A stretch of 64,000 nucleotides of DNA from NCBI RefSeq assembly GCF_027943255.1, contig NC_072893.1, positions 119,659,784-119,723,783 of the forward strand. The letters are read 5' to 3'. Positions 32,707 to 42,794 of the stretch are shown here, piece by piece (within the stretch, counting starts at the first letter, position 1; every line of letters starts with the position of its first letter). The position numbers and the translations under genes were made by a program. The stretch is from Anastrepha obliqua. Taxonomy: Eukaryota; Arthropoda; Insecta; Diptera; Tephritidae. The notes beneath the pieces were generated by a model, which saw only the letters and a program-made list of their open reading frames with translations, searched no databases and had not been told where the DNA came from.

Positions 32707-32709
32707 TAT

Positions 32710-33590
32710 TAAAAAAAAACACAAAAAACGGGCTGAAAACAAAGATCGGCCCTAATTAACCTAAAACCTCTTTAGAATTTGTTCAGCATTTAAGCTTTTA
32801 AACCATTTTCAATTCACTTACAGCTGCACTTAAAGCTAATCTATGAAATTCCTTTTTTGAGAAAAATATTTTCCTGCAAAGGGATTGTGCCAAACCGCAG
32901 CCCAAGACTTGGGTAAGAAAACTTTAACCATTGCAGCTCTGGTTGCTATTTTTGTTTTCCGCTCATGCATTCTGGTACCATTATTTTTTCTATTCTCATT
33001 TTTTCCCCTTCATTTTTTGACTTTTGCCAATATTGGTTTGGCCTTGTTTTTCAAGCAAATTTATTTTTATTTTTCTTACTGATATTTTATTTGTTAATGT
33101 TGTTGGTATTGTGCCAGTGACATGCTGTTTATTTGAGCAGCCAGTACCAGAAACTTTTAATCGGATCGAACGCACTGCCGTACAGCTGGGCGTATGAGTA
33201 ATGTGCGCACAACTTATTACTCTTACATACATACACATGCAACATACATACACACATTCATGCTTGAACAAATGTGATGATATGTGTGCGTACCTACACG
33301 GCTGTGTATTTCAGTTTTCATATATTGGTTACAGTTGGCGTACAGTTAGCTGACAGAGGTGCTGTGAGGTGCTGATGTTGCCACACTACCGACAATTGAA
33401 CATTTTTTCTGCTTTAATTTTTAATATATATGCAACATGCAATATATATACACATAATCATCGAGTTTTTTAATAACTTTTTTACTAAAAAAATGATTTT
33501 GAGTGATGGAATTTTTTATTTTGACTTTTAGGCGCTCCATTGTTTGCCTATTTATATACTGCAGCTTTCCAGTTTACAAGTGCCAAATAT
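32710..33590. other. No gene seen
   Basis: AT-rich DNA with a CATACA/CACA microsatellite at about 33225-33258. No domain or RNA gene recognised. Confidence 0.45.
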
Positions 33591-33599
33591 GATTGATGT

Positions 33600-33690
33600 A
33601 CGACGCGGCCTCGGTAGTCTAGCATAAGTGCACTAGCCTAACATCGCAGAGGTAGTGGGTTCGAACCCCATGAAAAGGCACGGTCCTCGC
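33600..33690 (+). repeat. tRNA-like sequence with perfect B box, SINE head
   Basis: GGGTTCGAACCC at 33657-33668 is a perfect polymerase III B box, and GTGGG..CCCAT can pair as a T arm. Upstream, CGGCCTCGGTAGTCTAGCAT is only loosely A-box-like. The acceptor ends do not pair (GCGGCCT against GAAAAGG), so a functional tRNA is unlikely. It differs from the SINE at 5906-6234. Confidence 0.45.
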
Positions 33691-33699
33691 ACTTTTCCA

Positions 33700-34320
33700 A
33701 ATTTACCTACTTTCCCTCTTTCTAAAAACAAGAACACAAATCTCATTCCTCAAACTTTAAAACTATTCCTTTCCTTACTCCCGCACAATAGTTAGCACAT
33801 TATTTGCATTGTGGCTGCTAAAACAAGCAAAAACAAAGAAAAACACACAGTTACACATTGCATCAATGGCGCCAGCAAGAGGAAGCGGGCAGCCGCGGTA
33901 ATAGCGCAGACACACCACTTTAGCGAAGTCCTCAACCATCTGTGCGATCCTTCATCCAAAAAAATGGGACACACAGATGGCGCTCCGGGCAGTAAGAAGG
34001 CGCAGTTAATAAGAAACGAGAGGTGGGCGGACTGATAGCGGCAGGCTAATCACCTACCCTGTCAGAAATCAAATATATTAACGAAATCAAGGCAAGACAA
34101 GAATTGTCGAGGCCCTATGCTCACGAGAGGAGAGGGTTACTAATTCTGCGCCAAATTCCTAGTACTGAATCTAACCCAAAATAATGTCACTTCGTTAAGA
34201 TGCCGCTACGGATGTTGCCCACATTTGGCCTTATTCGCCGTAACTGTTCTTCGTTATACGATCCTTATATCTTCAAATAGTGTTTAAATCTTGACCCTAC
34301 TGTTAACACAAATAAGTCCA
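33700..34320. other. No gene identified
   Basis: A 74-codon frame at 33811-34035 is rich in K, H and S and has no recognisable domain. It could be LINE-derived. Nothing else is supported. Confidence 0.3.
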
Positions 34321-34740
34321 AGTCTTTGCGAATCTATGTAAGCAACAACAACACACAATTCGAAATAGATGGAGAAATAATAGAAAATATTAACCAATTT
34401 GAGTATCTCGGCTGCATTTCAGTACCCCTGACGGTGGTACAGGGTTGGACATTCAGCGAAGGATCCACAAGTGGACAAGCGACACGAAAAGTACAGTCTT
34501 TAGTAAGTAGATGCTTGCGATCTATTATCGGTATCTGGTGGCCGCGAACCATCTGTAACCAACGACTATGGCAATTGACTAAGCAAAAGTCAATTGGAAA
34601 AGGGCATGCATAGAAAAATGGATTGGGCACACACTGAGAAGGAATCCAGACGAAATAGCTCAGTCAGCTGTACAGTAGAACCCTCAAGGCGCCAGAAATA
34701 GGGGCCGGCTTGTATTGACTTGGTGCAGGTGCGTTAATAA
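34320..34740 (+). pseudogene. RTE-type LINE fragment, RT C-terminus
   Basis: The plus strand encodes FEIDGEIIENINQFEYLGCI (34361-34420), the strand after the RT catalytic box. It then jumps to RCLRSIIGIWWPRTICNQRL and WQLTKQKSIGKG, then in another frame WIGHTLRRNPDEIAQSA at about 34620-34670. This order is typical of the endonuclease-RT elements that also give the copy at 56470-58960. About 70 residues between the two blocks are missing. Confidence 0.75.
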
Positions 34741-35133
34741 GGAGACCAGCAAATCATTTAGTGAATTAAAATGTCTTGCAAAAAATCATGTTTTGTGAAA
34801 ATCTTTAGTAGATAGACTAAGTTCTTAGTTACGATTTTGATTGTAATTTTGAAACATTAAACTAAAATATAAATAATAAAATACCCTCAAACCATTGTAC
34901 TCGTCTTTAGTTTGGTCCATTTTCCAATACACGGTAGTTGTCTGGAGATCTGTTCATGCAGTTTATGGTAAAATGTTAGAGTTTCTTCAAAGAGCTTTCA
35001 TACGCTTTATTTTGAGATGGTGGAATTGGTAGGCCTTCTACCGTCTTATCGCTCTCTTATTAATTCAACCACAGACTTGTAGACTCCGTGCACTGAATTA
35101 GTTGAACTACCACAAAAGTGGCTAACCAAAGAA
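34740..35133. other. No gene seen
   Basis: AT-rich sequence between the LINE fragment and the Harbinger element. Confidence 0.4.
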
Positions 35134-35399
35134 TATGGCCCCTATTATGAGTTACATTCGATCTTCGATATTCGCTGGTTGTCGAAGATCGAAAATCGAA
35201 TGTCAATTTGGTATTATGAGCAACCCTATCGAAATTTTCGTTGTTTACCGAATTTAGAGTCGAATGCAATTTTGCTTTCGATCGTGTAGCGTATTGTGGG
35301 AAAACTTGTTAAAGTGTAAGTTGTTTGCGATTATTTATGGTTTTATAGTAACCAAATAATAAATATATACTAATTTTGTTAATTTTCTGCAGGTCGAAA

Positions 35400-35672
35400 G
35401 TCGTGAGTACCAAACAGCAATAAGAAAGGCTAGTTTCATTAATGGAAGAGAATCCACATTTCGCAAAAGGGATTTGCACCAAAGTTCAAGCAGCAAAAAA
35501 ATGGGAAGAATTTACTACGGAGCTGAATTGCTTGGGACCACCAGTTAGAACGGCAGCAAAATGGATTAAGCTTAATAATGGTTTTTTTTTTTTGTGATGT
35601 TTATAGAAATACATTTTTATTTTCCCTTGGTAGGTATGGGCTGAAATACGTAGTGGAACTGAAATACATATA
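35400..35672 (+). pseudogene. Harbinger Myb/SANT-like DNA-binding protein, truncated
   Basis: The plus-strand reading starts STKQQ-stop-ERLVSLMEENPHF and continues AKGICTKVQAAKKWEEFTTE, LNCLGPPVRTAAKWIK, a motif seen in insect Myb/SANT (zeste-like) domains. An apparent intron follows from 35572 to about 35634, ending TTGGTAG, after which VWAEIRSGTEIH continues the domain. The mariner derivative then truncates it at about 35672. One TAA lies near the N-terminus. In Harbinger elements this protein helps import the transposase and binds the ends; that role is family knowledge. The exon junction is inferred. Confidence 0.7.
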
Positions 35673-36074
35673 CAAGTTTTTTATTTGAAGCGTAAACAAC
35701 AATATTTTTACCACACTTGAAAATGTCGAATTTCGTGCCAAATAATGTGTTTTTGCGGGGAATTCTTTAATATGAAGAAAAAAGCAGCCGAAAGTCATCG
35801 TATCTTGGTGGAAGTTTATGGTGAGCATGCTCTAGCTGAGCGAACGTGCCAGAAGTGGTTTGCACGCTTTAAAAGTGGTGATTTTGGCCGCGCCGCCAAA
35901 GTTCATGGATACCGAATTGGAGGAATTGCTCGATCAAGATCCGGCTCAAACGCAAGAAGAGGTTGCAAAAACTTTGGGAGTTGATCAATCAACCATTTCC
36001 AAACGTTTAAAAGCCATGGGAATGATCCGAAATTCAAATTTCGAAAAAAAACCGCACGAACTTATTCATAGACC
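35672..36074 (+). mobile_element. Truncated, internally deleted copy of the 31.4-kb mariner
   Basis: Near-identical to the mariner at 31428-32706 in the 5' UTR and N-terminal coding part (MSNFVPNNVFLRGI, then NMKKKAAESHRI, CQKWFARFKSGDF, AQTQEEVAKTLGVDQSTIS, KAMGMIRK). About 24 nt are missing after GATTTTGG (about 35883). After MIR it jumps straight to the right end, TTTCGAAAAAAAACCGCACG, then AACTTATTCATAGACC at 36059-36074. The left terminal repeat is absent, so the copy cannot move. It sits inside the Harbinger element, cutting the Myb-like frame. Confidence 0.9.
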
Positions 36075-36178
36075 ATTATTTTTTTCGAATGACGAATAAT
36101 TGAATAAAGAAAATTTATAACAAAAATAAAACAGAAACTGTGGCGTAAAGGTTTCTATTTAATACTTTTTAGATTTTT

Positions 36179-36427
36179 CTATAATATTCTCAAAATTTCG
36201 TTTCTTATGTTTTCTACTTCTCCGTTATTTGACTCCACTTCAATATCTTCAGCATCATCGTACACAGTGGTTTGAGCAAGTCCTAGCATACCTTCATTAC
36301 CTATACTCAAGTGGTACGATCCCTGAGCACAAAATCGCAGAACTGTGGCTAGCTTTAACATATTTGGAATGGATTTGGCTCGGGTGCACTGCTGCAACTG
36401 GTTTTCTGTACTGGACAGTAGGTTCAT
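36179..36427 (-). pseudogene. HARBI1-like transposase fragment
   Basis: The minus-strand frame of 82 codons contains IPNMLKLATVLRFCAQGSYHLS and GNEGMLGLAQTTV, the N-terminal helical region preceding the DDE core in HARBI1-type transposases (pattern: LA-LRF-A-GS-x-G----QTTV). The catalytic DDE part is missing, removed by deletion. Sequence after QTTV is acidic and unrelated. The orientation is opposite to the Myb-like gene. Confidence 0.75.
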
Positions 36428-36899
36428 AAACGCCTCTTTAGATAATCTAAAGTTCTATAAAAATCTATAAGGAAATTTCTGTAATATTAAGTACGTCAAC
36501 ACATTTTGAAAATTCTAAACTTTTTCAGTGGAAGTCATTTCTAGGGGGTTGGATGCGCCCCTCAACTGTTTTCTACTTCTAGCTAGTTCCACTTATCTTT
36601 CATCGTCCGTTGAATCGTCGAACCACAACTCCGTTGTACTCATTTTCACAAAAAATACGTTTTTTAACTTTTAAAAATGTTGTTAGCAAAGAATTTCAAC
36701 ACAATCGGTTATTCTTTTATTTTGATTTGCTGTATCAGCTGAGAAAAAATTATCTATTGTAAATGCGTCGAGCGATCGAAATTCACAATAGTCCTATTCT
36801 TCAACGAATGAGCACCATAATACCAAATGAAAATTCGTTCGATCAGCACTTTCGACTACAGTCGAAGATCCAATTTTGCTCATAATAAGGGCCTATATT

Positions 36900-37077
36900 T
36901 TTACCACAAGAAAATTTTTTTAAAAAGCAATTTGATCCTAAAAAATTAACTCAAAATTTCAAAAATAACTGAAGAATTCTTTAAAAAAAACTAAGATTGA
37001 ATAAATCTGAAAAGTAATATACAAAAATATTTTTAATTTTTTTTTATTTTTTCAGTTTACTTCTTATTACACTGCAA
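36900..37077. other. No gene seen
   Basis: AT-rich linker between the Harbinger element and the R1-like LINE. Confidence 0.4.
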
Positions 37078-37549
37078 AGGGAAGCGGAAAACACCGGAAG
37101 CTGAACGACCAGCGGCACTCAGAGTTGATGAAATATATCGCACTGTCTCAGGCGCAAAAGTTTGTGTGATCAGCAGGGAGATACCTATCGAACTCATGAC
37201 TCGTAAGCGCGTCGGACTACAGGAAAAAGCAATCCACTACTAATGCCGCGGAACGGAGATGCTTAACGGCGCAGCAGGGGCAAAGCCGATGAGCCACTGA
37301 CTCAAGTGACATATGGACGACGGAACTTATTCCATCAATAGGCAAATGGGCTCAAAGGGACTTCGGCGAAGTGGACTATTTCATGACTCAGCTCCTCTCG
37401 GACCACGGATACTTCTGGAGATACCTATAGCGCATGTGCAAGGTAAGCGACCCCAGGTGGAGCACCGAGCCGTGATACGGAACACACGTTCTTTAGTTGC
37501 GATAGATGGTGTTCTGAGAAGCAGATTGACGATATCGCGCCTACCAATA
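37078..37549 (+). pseudogene. R1-like LINE, left part (split by a LOA-type element)
   Basis: The plus strand reads RVDEIYRTVSGAKVCVISREIPIELMTRKR, then after frame changes LIPSIGKWAQRDFGEVDYF. This aligns with the copy at 21067-22150. It breaks at 37549 inside GACGATATCGCGCCTACCAATA. Its continuation is at 43295, where the text resumes TAATCGACAAAATGATGG. The 21-kb copy has the uninterrupted counterpart (CAGATTGGCGACATAGCG, then CACAAAATGATCGAATGC). Confidence 0.85.
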
Positions 37550-37689
37550 GGTAGGTAGGTAGGTAGGTTGTAATGGTTGCCCAATAGGGCCCACTTGGAC
37601 GAAATAGTTTGGTTCGTCCTTTGTGTTACCATTGAAGGACAAGGAGGGGGGAGGAAGGGAAGGGATGGGGAGTGGTGAGTGCTTGTGGA

Positions 37690-40600
37690 CTACGAACGGT
37701 GACTAGTCCGCGGTTGTGTTAACCTCATTATGCTGCTGATGTAGTTCATCAGATTTTTGTTATCAACGCCTGCTATATCAGCAGGCGCAGAAAAGAAGTG
37801 AGAACCAAGGTATTTGAATCTTAGTCCTGCGAAGGCTGGGCAGCTTAGGAGCAGGTGCTGAGATGATTCCACCTCATCCTCCATACAGCTGACGCAAAAA
37901 GGACTCGAAGTAATTCCGCGTCTCACGGCATGGGTACCTCGCGGACAGTGCCCCGTGATGATGCCCACGAAATTTGAGAGATGACATTTTGTCATCCCCA
38001 GGATATCCCTCGAGCGCCTCCTATCCAAACGTGGCCAGAAGGACTTCGCGACCATACACGTTCGTGTACTTGCCCAGCGTTCGCTGAGTTGGTGCATAGC
38101 CCATCCTTCCAGGAGTAGAGCGCAGGTTGTCAAGGGGATCCCGATCCTCTCCTTTCGCGGACACATTGCCTCACAGGTCCCCTGTCTGGCCAGCTCGTCG
38201 GCTTCGCAGTTTCCTGCAATGTCACTGTGACCAGGTACCCAAATTATCTTAATATCGAAGAATTCTGATGCAATCGAGAGTGAGACCAGGCATTCCCTGA
38301 CCAGCTTCGAGTGCACCATAAAAGAGCCTAGAGCCCTAATGGCCGCTTGGCTATCGGAGTAAATATTTACCTTTTTTGCAGTTATTACGCAAGTAAGTAG
38401 CCAGTCAGCTGCTTCTTTCATTGCGGCCACCTCTGCTTGGAACACACTACAGTGATCCGGTAGCCTGAATTTGAGTTTGATGGGGAGCTCTTTGCAGAAT
38501 ACTCCTCCTCCAACCCTACCATCCAACTTCGAGCCATCCGTGAACAGGTTAACGACGCCCTGTCCCCAGGTGTTGCCCCCGCTCCACTCCTCCCTTGGTG
38601 GAATATAGGTGGAAAAAGTTCCGCTTGGACTTAGCGAAGGCACACACTGGTCCGTCGACGAGGGGATGAACTCAAAGTTTCTGAGGATGCTTGAGTGCCC
38701 ATATGTGAGGTTGAGCTTATAGCCCAAGCCCCTCAGTCTGATTGCGGTACGAGCAGCGGCAGTTCTGCCTGCGAGGTCTATAGGTACCACATTTAACATT
38801 GCATTAAGCGCCAGAGTAGGAGTAGTTCGAAGCGCCCCACTGATCCCAATGAGAGCAGACCTCTGGACTCTCTCTAGCTTTTTGACTGATGTCGTCCTCT
38901 CCAGTGAGTTCCACCAGACAGTGACTCCATATAACAAAATTGGCTTTATTATGGTGTTGTAGAACCAGAATACAACTCTGGCCGAAAGGCCCCTCCTTTT
39001 GCCAATTGCGCCTTTGCACCCATACAAGGCGATTGTTGCCTTCCTTACTCTCTCCTCAATGTTGGGCTTCCACGTCAGCTTGCTGTCAAGGATTAGACCT
39101 AGGTACTTCACCTTGTCAGAAAGCACCAGCGGATCGCCCCCCATCGAGGGGAGTTGAGCTCTGGGTATCTTATATTTCCTCGTAAATAGGACGAGCTCCG
39201 TCTTAAGAGGATTCACCGATAAGCCGCAATCTGCTGCCCATCGAACAACTACGTTCAGATATCCCTGCATTAAATCGTACAGGGTATCTATAAACTTTCC
39301 TCTAACAATTAATGCCACGCCATCCGCGTAGGCAATCACCCTACAGCCCCTCCTCACCAGCTCCTCCAGCAAGTCATTGATAACAATGATCCAGAGGAAT
39401 GGTGAGAGGACCCCGCCTTGCGGCGTGCCTCTGCTCACCTGCCCGCGGAGAGAGACGCCGCCCCACTCTGCCACGACCGTTCTGTCGCTGAGCATTCTGT
39501 AGATAAACCTGGAAAGATCGGCTCCGACCCCCAGTCTATCCAGAGCTTTAGTGATTGCCTCCGGGAGAACGTTATTAAAAGCCCCCTCAATGTCGAGGAA
39601 GGCGCCGACTGCGAGTTCTTTCTGATATAGAGACTCCTCAATATCTTTAACAATTGTGTGCAGAGCAGATTCCACTGATCTGCCTTTACAGTATGCATGT
39701 TGGGCGTGCGACAAACGCCCCCGAGGAATTCCGCTTCTTATGTGTAGGTCAATCAACCTCTCAAGGGTTTTCAGCAAGAAAGATGAGAGACTGAATGGCC
39801 TAAAATCCTTTGGGGAGACATGCGAGCTCTTGCCAGCCTTGGGTATAAACACAACCCTCATAGCCCTCCAAGATCCCGGTATATAGCCCCTGGCTATGCA
39901 GCTGGCATAGATGGGGGTCAGCCAGCGGCATGACACCACTACAGATTTCTGCAGTTGGGCAGGTATGATGCCATCAGGACCAGGTGACTTGAAGGGCCCG
40001 AAGGAGCCAATGGCCCAGGCCAAGCGGTGCTCATCCAGCAGCCAGCCCCGGTTCTGAAGACCGGTTGGTGTACTTCCCGAGCTGGTGTTGCTAGATACCG
40101 GATTCGTTGGAAAATGAGCGTCGAGAAGCATTTTTAGTGATTCCTCGCCGCTCATCGCCCAACGTCCCGATTCATCCCTCAGGTATCCCAAGGGAGCCGA
40201 GCTCCTCGTGAGTATTCGTCTGAATCTCGAAGACTCATGACAGCCCTCCACGCTTCCACAGAAGTTCCTCCAAGAGTCCCTCTTGGCCTTCCTAATTTCG
40301 GACTTGTAGATTCCAAGTCCTACTTTATACAGTTCCCATCCTGAGGGAGACTTAATTCTTTTAGCCCTATTAAAGAGGCGTCTGCACGAGGCCCTAAGCT
40401 CAGAGAGCTCTGCTGTCCACCAAGGTGGTTTCTCCTTCTTAGGGAGCGTTCTAAGTGGACAGGAGCTTTCAAGAGCCTTATTACAAGCTGAGGTGAAGAT
40501 CTCCACCAGATCATCGATCGCTCCCTCCGAGAGATCTTAATTTTCCCTGGGTGCTTCGGGGAGAAGGTTCAGCAGATTCCTGCCGTAAATATCCCAGTCC

Positions 40601-41301
40601 GTTCTCCTCAGATTCCTGTAGGAGAGTCTTTTTGGACGAGTTTCAGTGAGAGAGAATTGAATATACCTGTGATCCGAGAAGGAGTGAGTGTTAAGCACCC
40701 TCCAATCGGAAATTCGGTTTAACAGTGAAGAGGAGGCCAGAGTAAGATCCAGCACCTCCTCCCTGGTTGCGGTAATGAAAGTAGGGTCCTTACCCCTGTT
40801 GCAAATAAACAAGTCTTCGTTTAAAATAAAATCAAAAAGTGACTCACCTCTTGCATTTATGTTGGAACTTCCCCAACAGGTATGGTGGGAGTTAGCATCC
40901 GTCCCTACAATTACGCCGGTTTTCCTGCGTCTCGCTTCAGCCAGGGCTTCCCTCAGCATCATTGGAGGTGGTTCCACCTCGTCCTCATGCGCCATATATG
41001 CCGACATCAGCCATAGCTTCCCCGCAGGGCCCTCTAGGCTCACAGTCACAATGTCTTCATTGCTAAAATTAGACAAGATAAATGCATTAAGTTCCTTCCT
41101 GATGAGAATACAAGATCTTGGTTTACCTAACCCGCTGTACGCCATCAGTTTGTATCTTTTCGTCCTGAGTCCAGAAATGCCGCTGCTGCTCAGCCACGGT
41201 TCCTGGATCAGAACTATATCAACTCCACCTTGTTCAAGGTGGAGCAGTAGATTGGCCGACGCCGCCTTAGAATGCTGAAGATTTATCTGAAGAATAATCA
41301 T
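37690..41301 (-). pseudogene. LINE ORF2: endonuclease, reverse transcriptase, RNase H (one in-frame stop)
   Basis: About 1203 codons from ATG 41301 (MIILQINLQHSKAA) to the stop at 37690, all in one frame and broken only by TAA at 40539-40537. The APE endonuclease (residues 1-230) shows LQINLQ, IQEPWL, GTDANSHHTCWGS and SFSDHRYIQF. The RT (about 380-690) shows KSPGPDGI, FIPKAGKSSH, AFLDIEGAFNNV (motif A aspartate), SRGTPQGGVLSP and AYADGVALIV, where the second catalytic aspartate of YADD is Gly. RNase H keeps all four acidic positions: LFTDGSK, VFQAEVAA, IYSDSQAA and GHSDIAGNCEADELA. The C-terminal knuckle is CVSCMEDEVESSQHLLLSC. It would nick the target and copy element RNA. With the stop and YADG this copy is probably dead. 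Confidence 0.9.
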
Positions 41302-42794
41302 CTTCGATAATCCTCTCCAGCATCCCAAGGTCGGTGTCCTCACATTCCGAGGCCAGAAGCCTCTCCTCCTCCGCCCTGTCGAAGAATGACCCTATGCTGA
41401 TAACGGACCCTGGTCGTGAGGGAGCGTCACCAACACTGTCAGCCTCCGACGTGACGGAGTCTATCTCCATGTCCACAGGAGCTTCCTCAACTGTGGGCCC
41501 TTCTTCCTCCCGCACCTCCGGATGAGCAGAGGCATCCGCTCTGGTATCGCTTTGGTAGACCCTAAGGACTACCTTTTCGAAACCATAGCTGATAACCCCC
41601 TTTGTTTCAGCAAGAGGGCCGAGAGACTACGCATTCAGCAGAATCAGCGCTTGCCGATATCTCTCGGTCTTCTCCACCATAACCACCTTCCAGTTGTGCG
41701 TGGGGAGTTTCGGGTTGCAGTACCGGAGGATTTCCTCCATTCCCTCTGAGGTAGAGGGTTCGGAAGGGAGCCAGACACGTGCTCGCGGACGCATAGGTAG
41801 ATCCTTTTTGTCCACCGCTTTCAGCTTAGCTCCCTTCCATACCTCTCCCACCAAGGCCACTGCCGCCCTGTACATAGTAGCTGACCGTTCGTCAGCGCAG
41901 ACAATTCTTTTAAACGTGCCGTAGTGCCATCCGGCACTTTCACAGCAGGGGGGGGGGGGATCCAGGGTTTTCCCTTACTACCCTCATGAAGACAGCGGAG
42001 ATGGCGGACGCTACTCTCTTCCATTCCTCCCTGGAAATGGCGCCGTCCTCCCTAGCACTGTCCATGACTCCAAGAGTGATGTGGCCTGCCTGTTTAGCGA
42101 CTTCGCTAAATGATTTGGGCAAGCCGCCATCAGTCCTGGGTCTCTTTTCGAGGGAAACATCCTCCTCCTGGGATCGCTGCCTTTTTTCCCCCGAATCCAC
42201 TTGTGGCGCACTCGCTCCCTTTCCTCTGCCCTCTTCCGCCCCCCGTAGAACCTTCTTGGCCCACTCAAGCGTCTGAAAATGTTTCTCAGATAGCTGAGAA
42301 GCACTTTGGTCGCCGTAGCGCTCCAAGATTTTGGTCGCGAGACGGAGGTCGGAGAAGGACCGTTTGCTCTGCCCTCTCTGCCGTTTAGGCTTAACAGGGG
42401 GTCCCCGAAGAGACAACCCCGAAGCCCCCGGAAAACTAATGGAGGACCCCTTGCTGGTACTGGCCATCCCATCCAGTACTGCTAAATTAGGAGACGCAGC
42501 CGGTTCCGCCTGCGGCCTCCTACCTACCGTAAGCGGGTTCCCGCTTGTGACCCCCACGTTCTTGCTGGAAGTCGGTTCCGACTTCCCCTCAGGGTCCCCC
42601 TCTACTCTGCTAGTCGCTTCCGACATTTTTCTGCCACTGGGAACTTCAGCCCTCAGGGTAAGACCCCGGGAGAGTTTACGAGGAGGCGATTTCGCCCCTC
42701 CTGTCCTACGTGAGATGGTTTTAGGACTCGGTTCCGGGTTCCTGCTACCATCTGAGGTTTTTGTTGTTTGTTTTGTTTGTTTTGTGTTGTTCAT
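41267..42794 (-). pseudogene. LINE ORF1 (gag-like, DUF4780-type), frameshift plus one stop
   Basis: ATG 42794 opens MNNTKQTKQTTK and a Ser/Pro/Lys-rich N-terminus of about 150 residues, then FSDLRLATKILERYG and HFQTLEWAKKVLRG helices and a basic KRQRSQ/KRPRTD patch. At 41948-41959 a run of 12 C (minus strand) shifts the frame. One C fewer would join it to the downstream frame, which reads WHYGTFKRIVCADERSAT, VALVGEVWKGAKLKAVDKKD, RPRARVWLPSEPST and EILRYCNPKLPT, the DUF4780 fold of insect LINE ORF1 proteins. A TAG at 41629-41627 interrupts ILLNA-stop-SLGPLAETKGV. The frame then stays open through an acidic tail to 41267. Its role is RNA binding in the retrotransposition particle. It overlaps ORF2 by 35 nt. 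Confidence 0.85.

Larger units (their letters stand above)
35137..36893. mobile_element. PIF/Harbinger transposon, 1757 bp, decayed
   Basis: The ends are GGCCCCTATTATGAG at 35137-35151 and, inverted, GGCCCTTATTATGAG ending at 36893 (14 of 15). Imperfect homology extends about 100 bp, including GATCTTCGA and TTTGGTATTATG/CATAATACCAAA pairs. A 3-bp TAT lies on each side (35134-35136 and 36894-36896), fitting the 3-bp duplication of this superfamily. It carries remnants of both Harbinger genes in converging orientation: a Myb/SANT-like protein (plus) and a HARBI1-like transposase (minus). A mariner derivative is nested inside. Confidence 0.85.

Noticed and set aside
33600..33690. Functional tRNA gene
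   Set aside because: A perfect B box is present but the acceptor ends do not pair and the anticodon arm is not clear; better explained as a SINE head.
40688..41278. 196-codon plus-strand frame
   Set aside because: Antisense shadow of the endonuclease domain of LINE ORF2, which carries the catalytic motifs on the minus strand.
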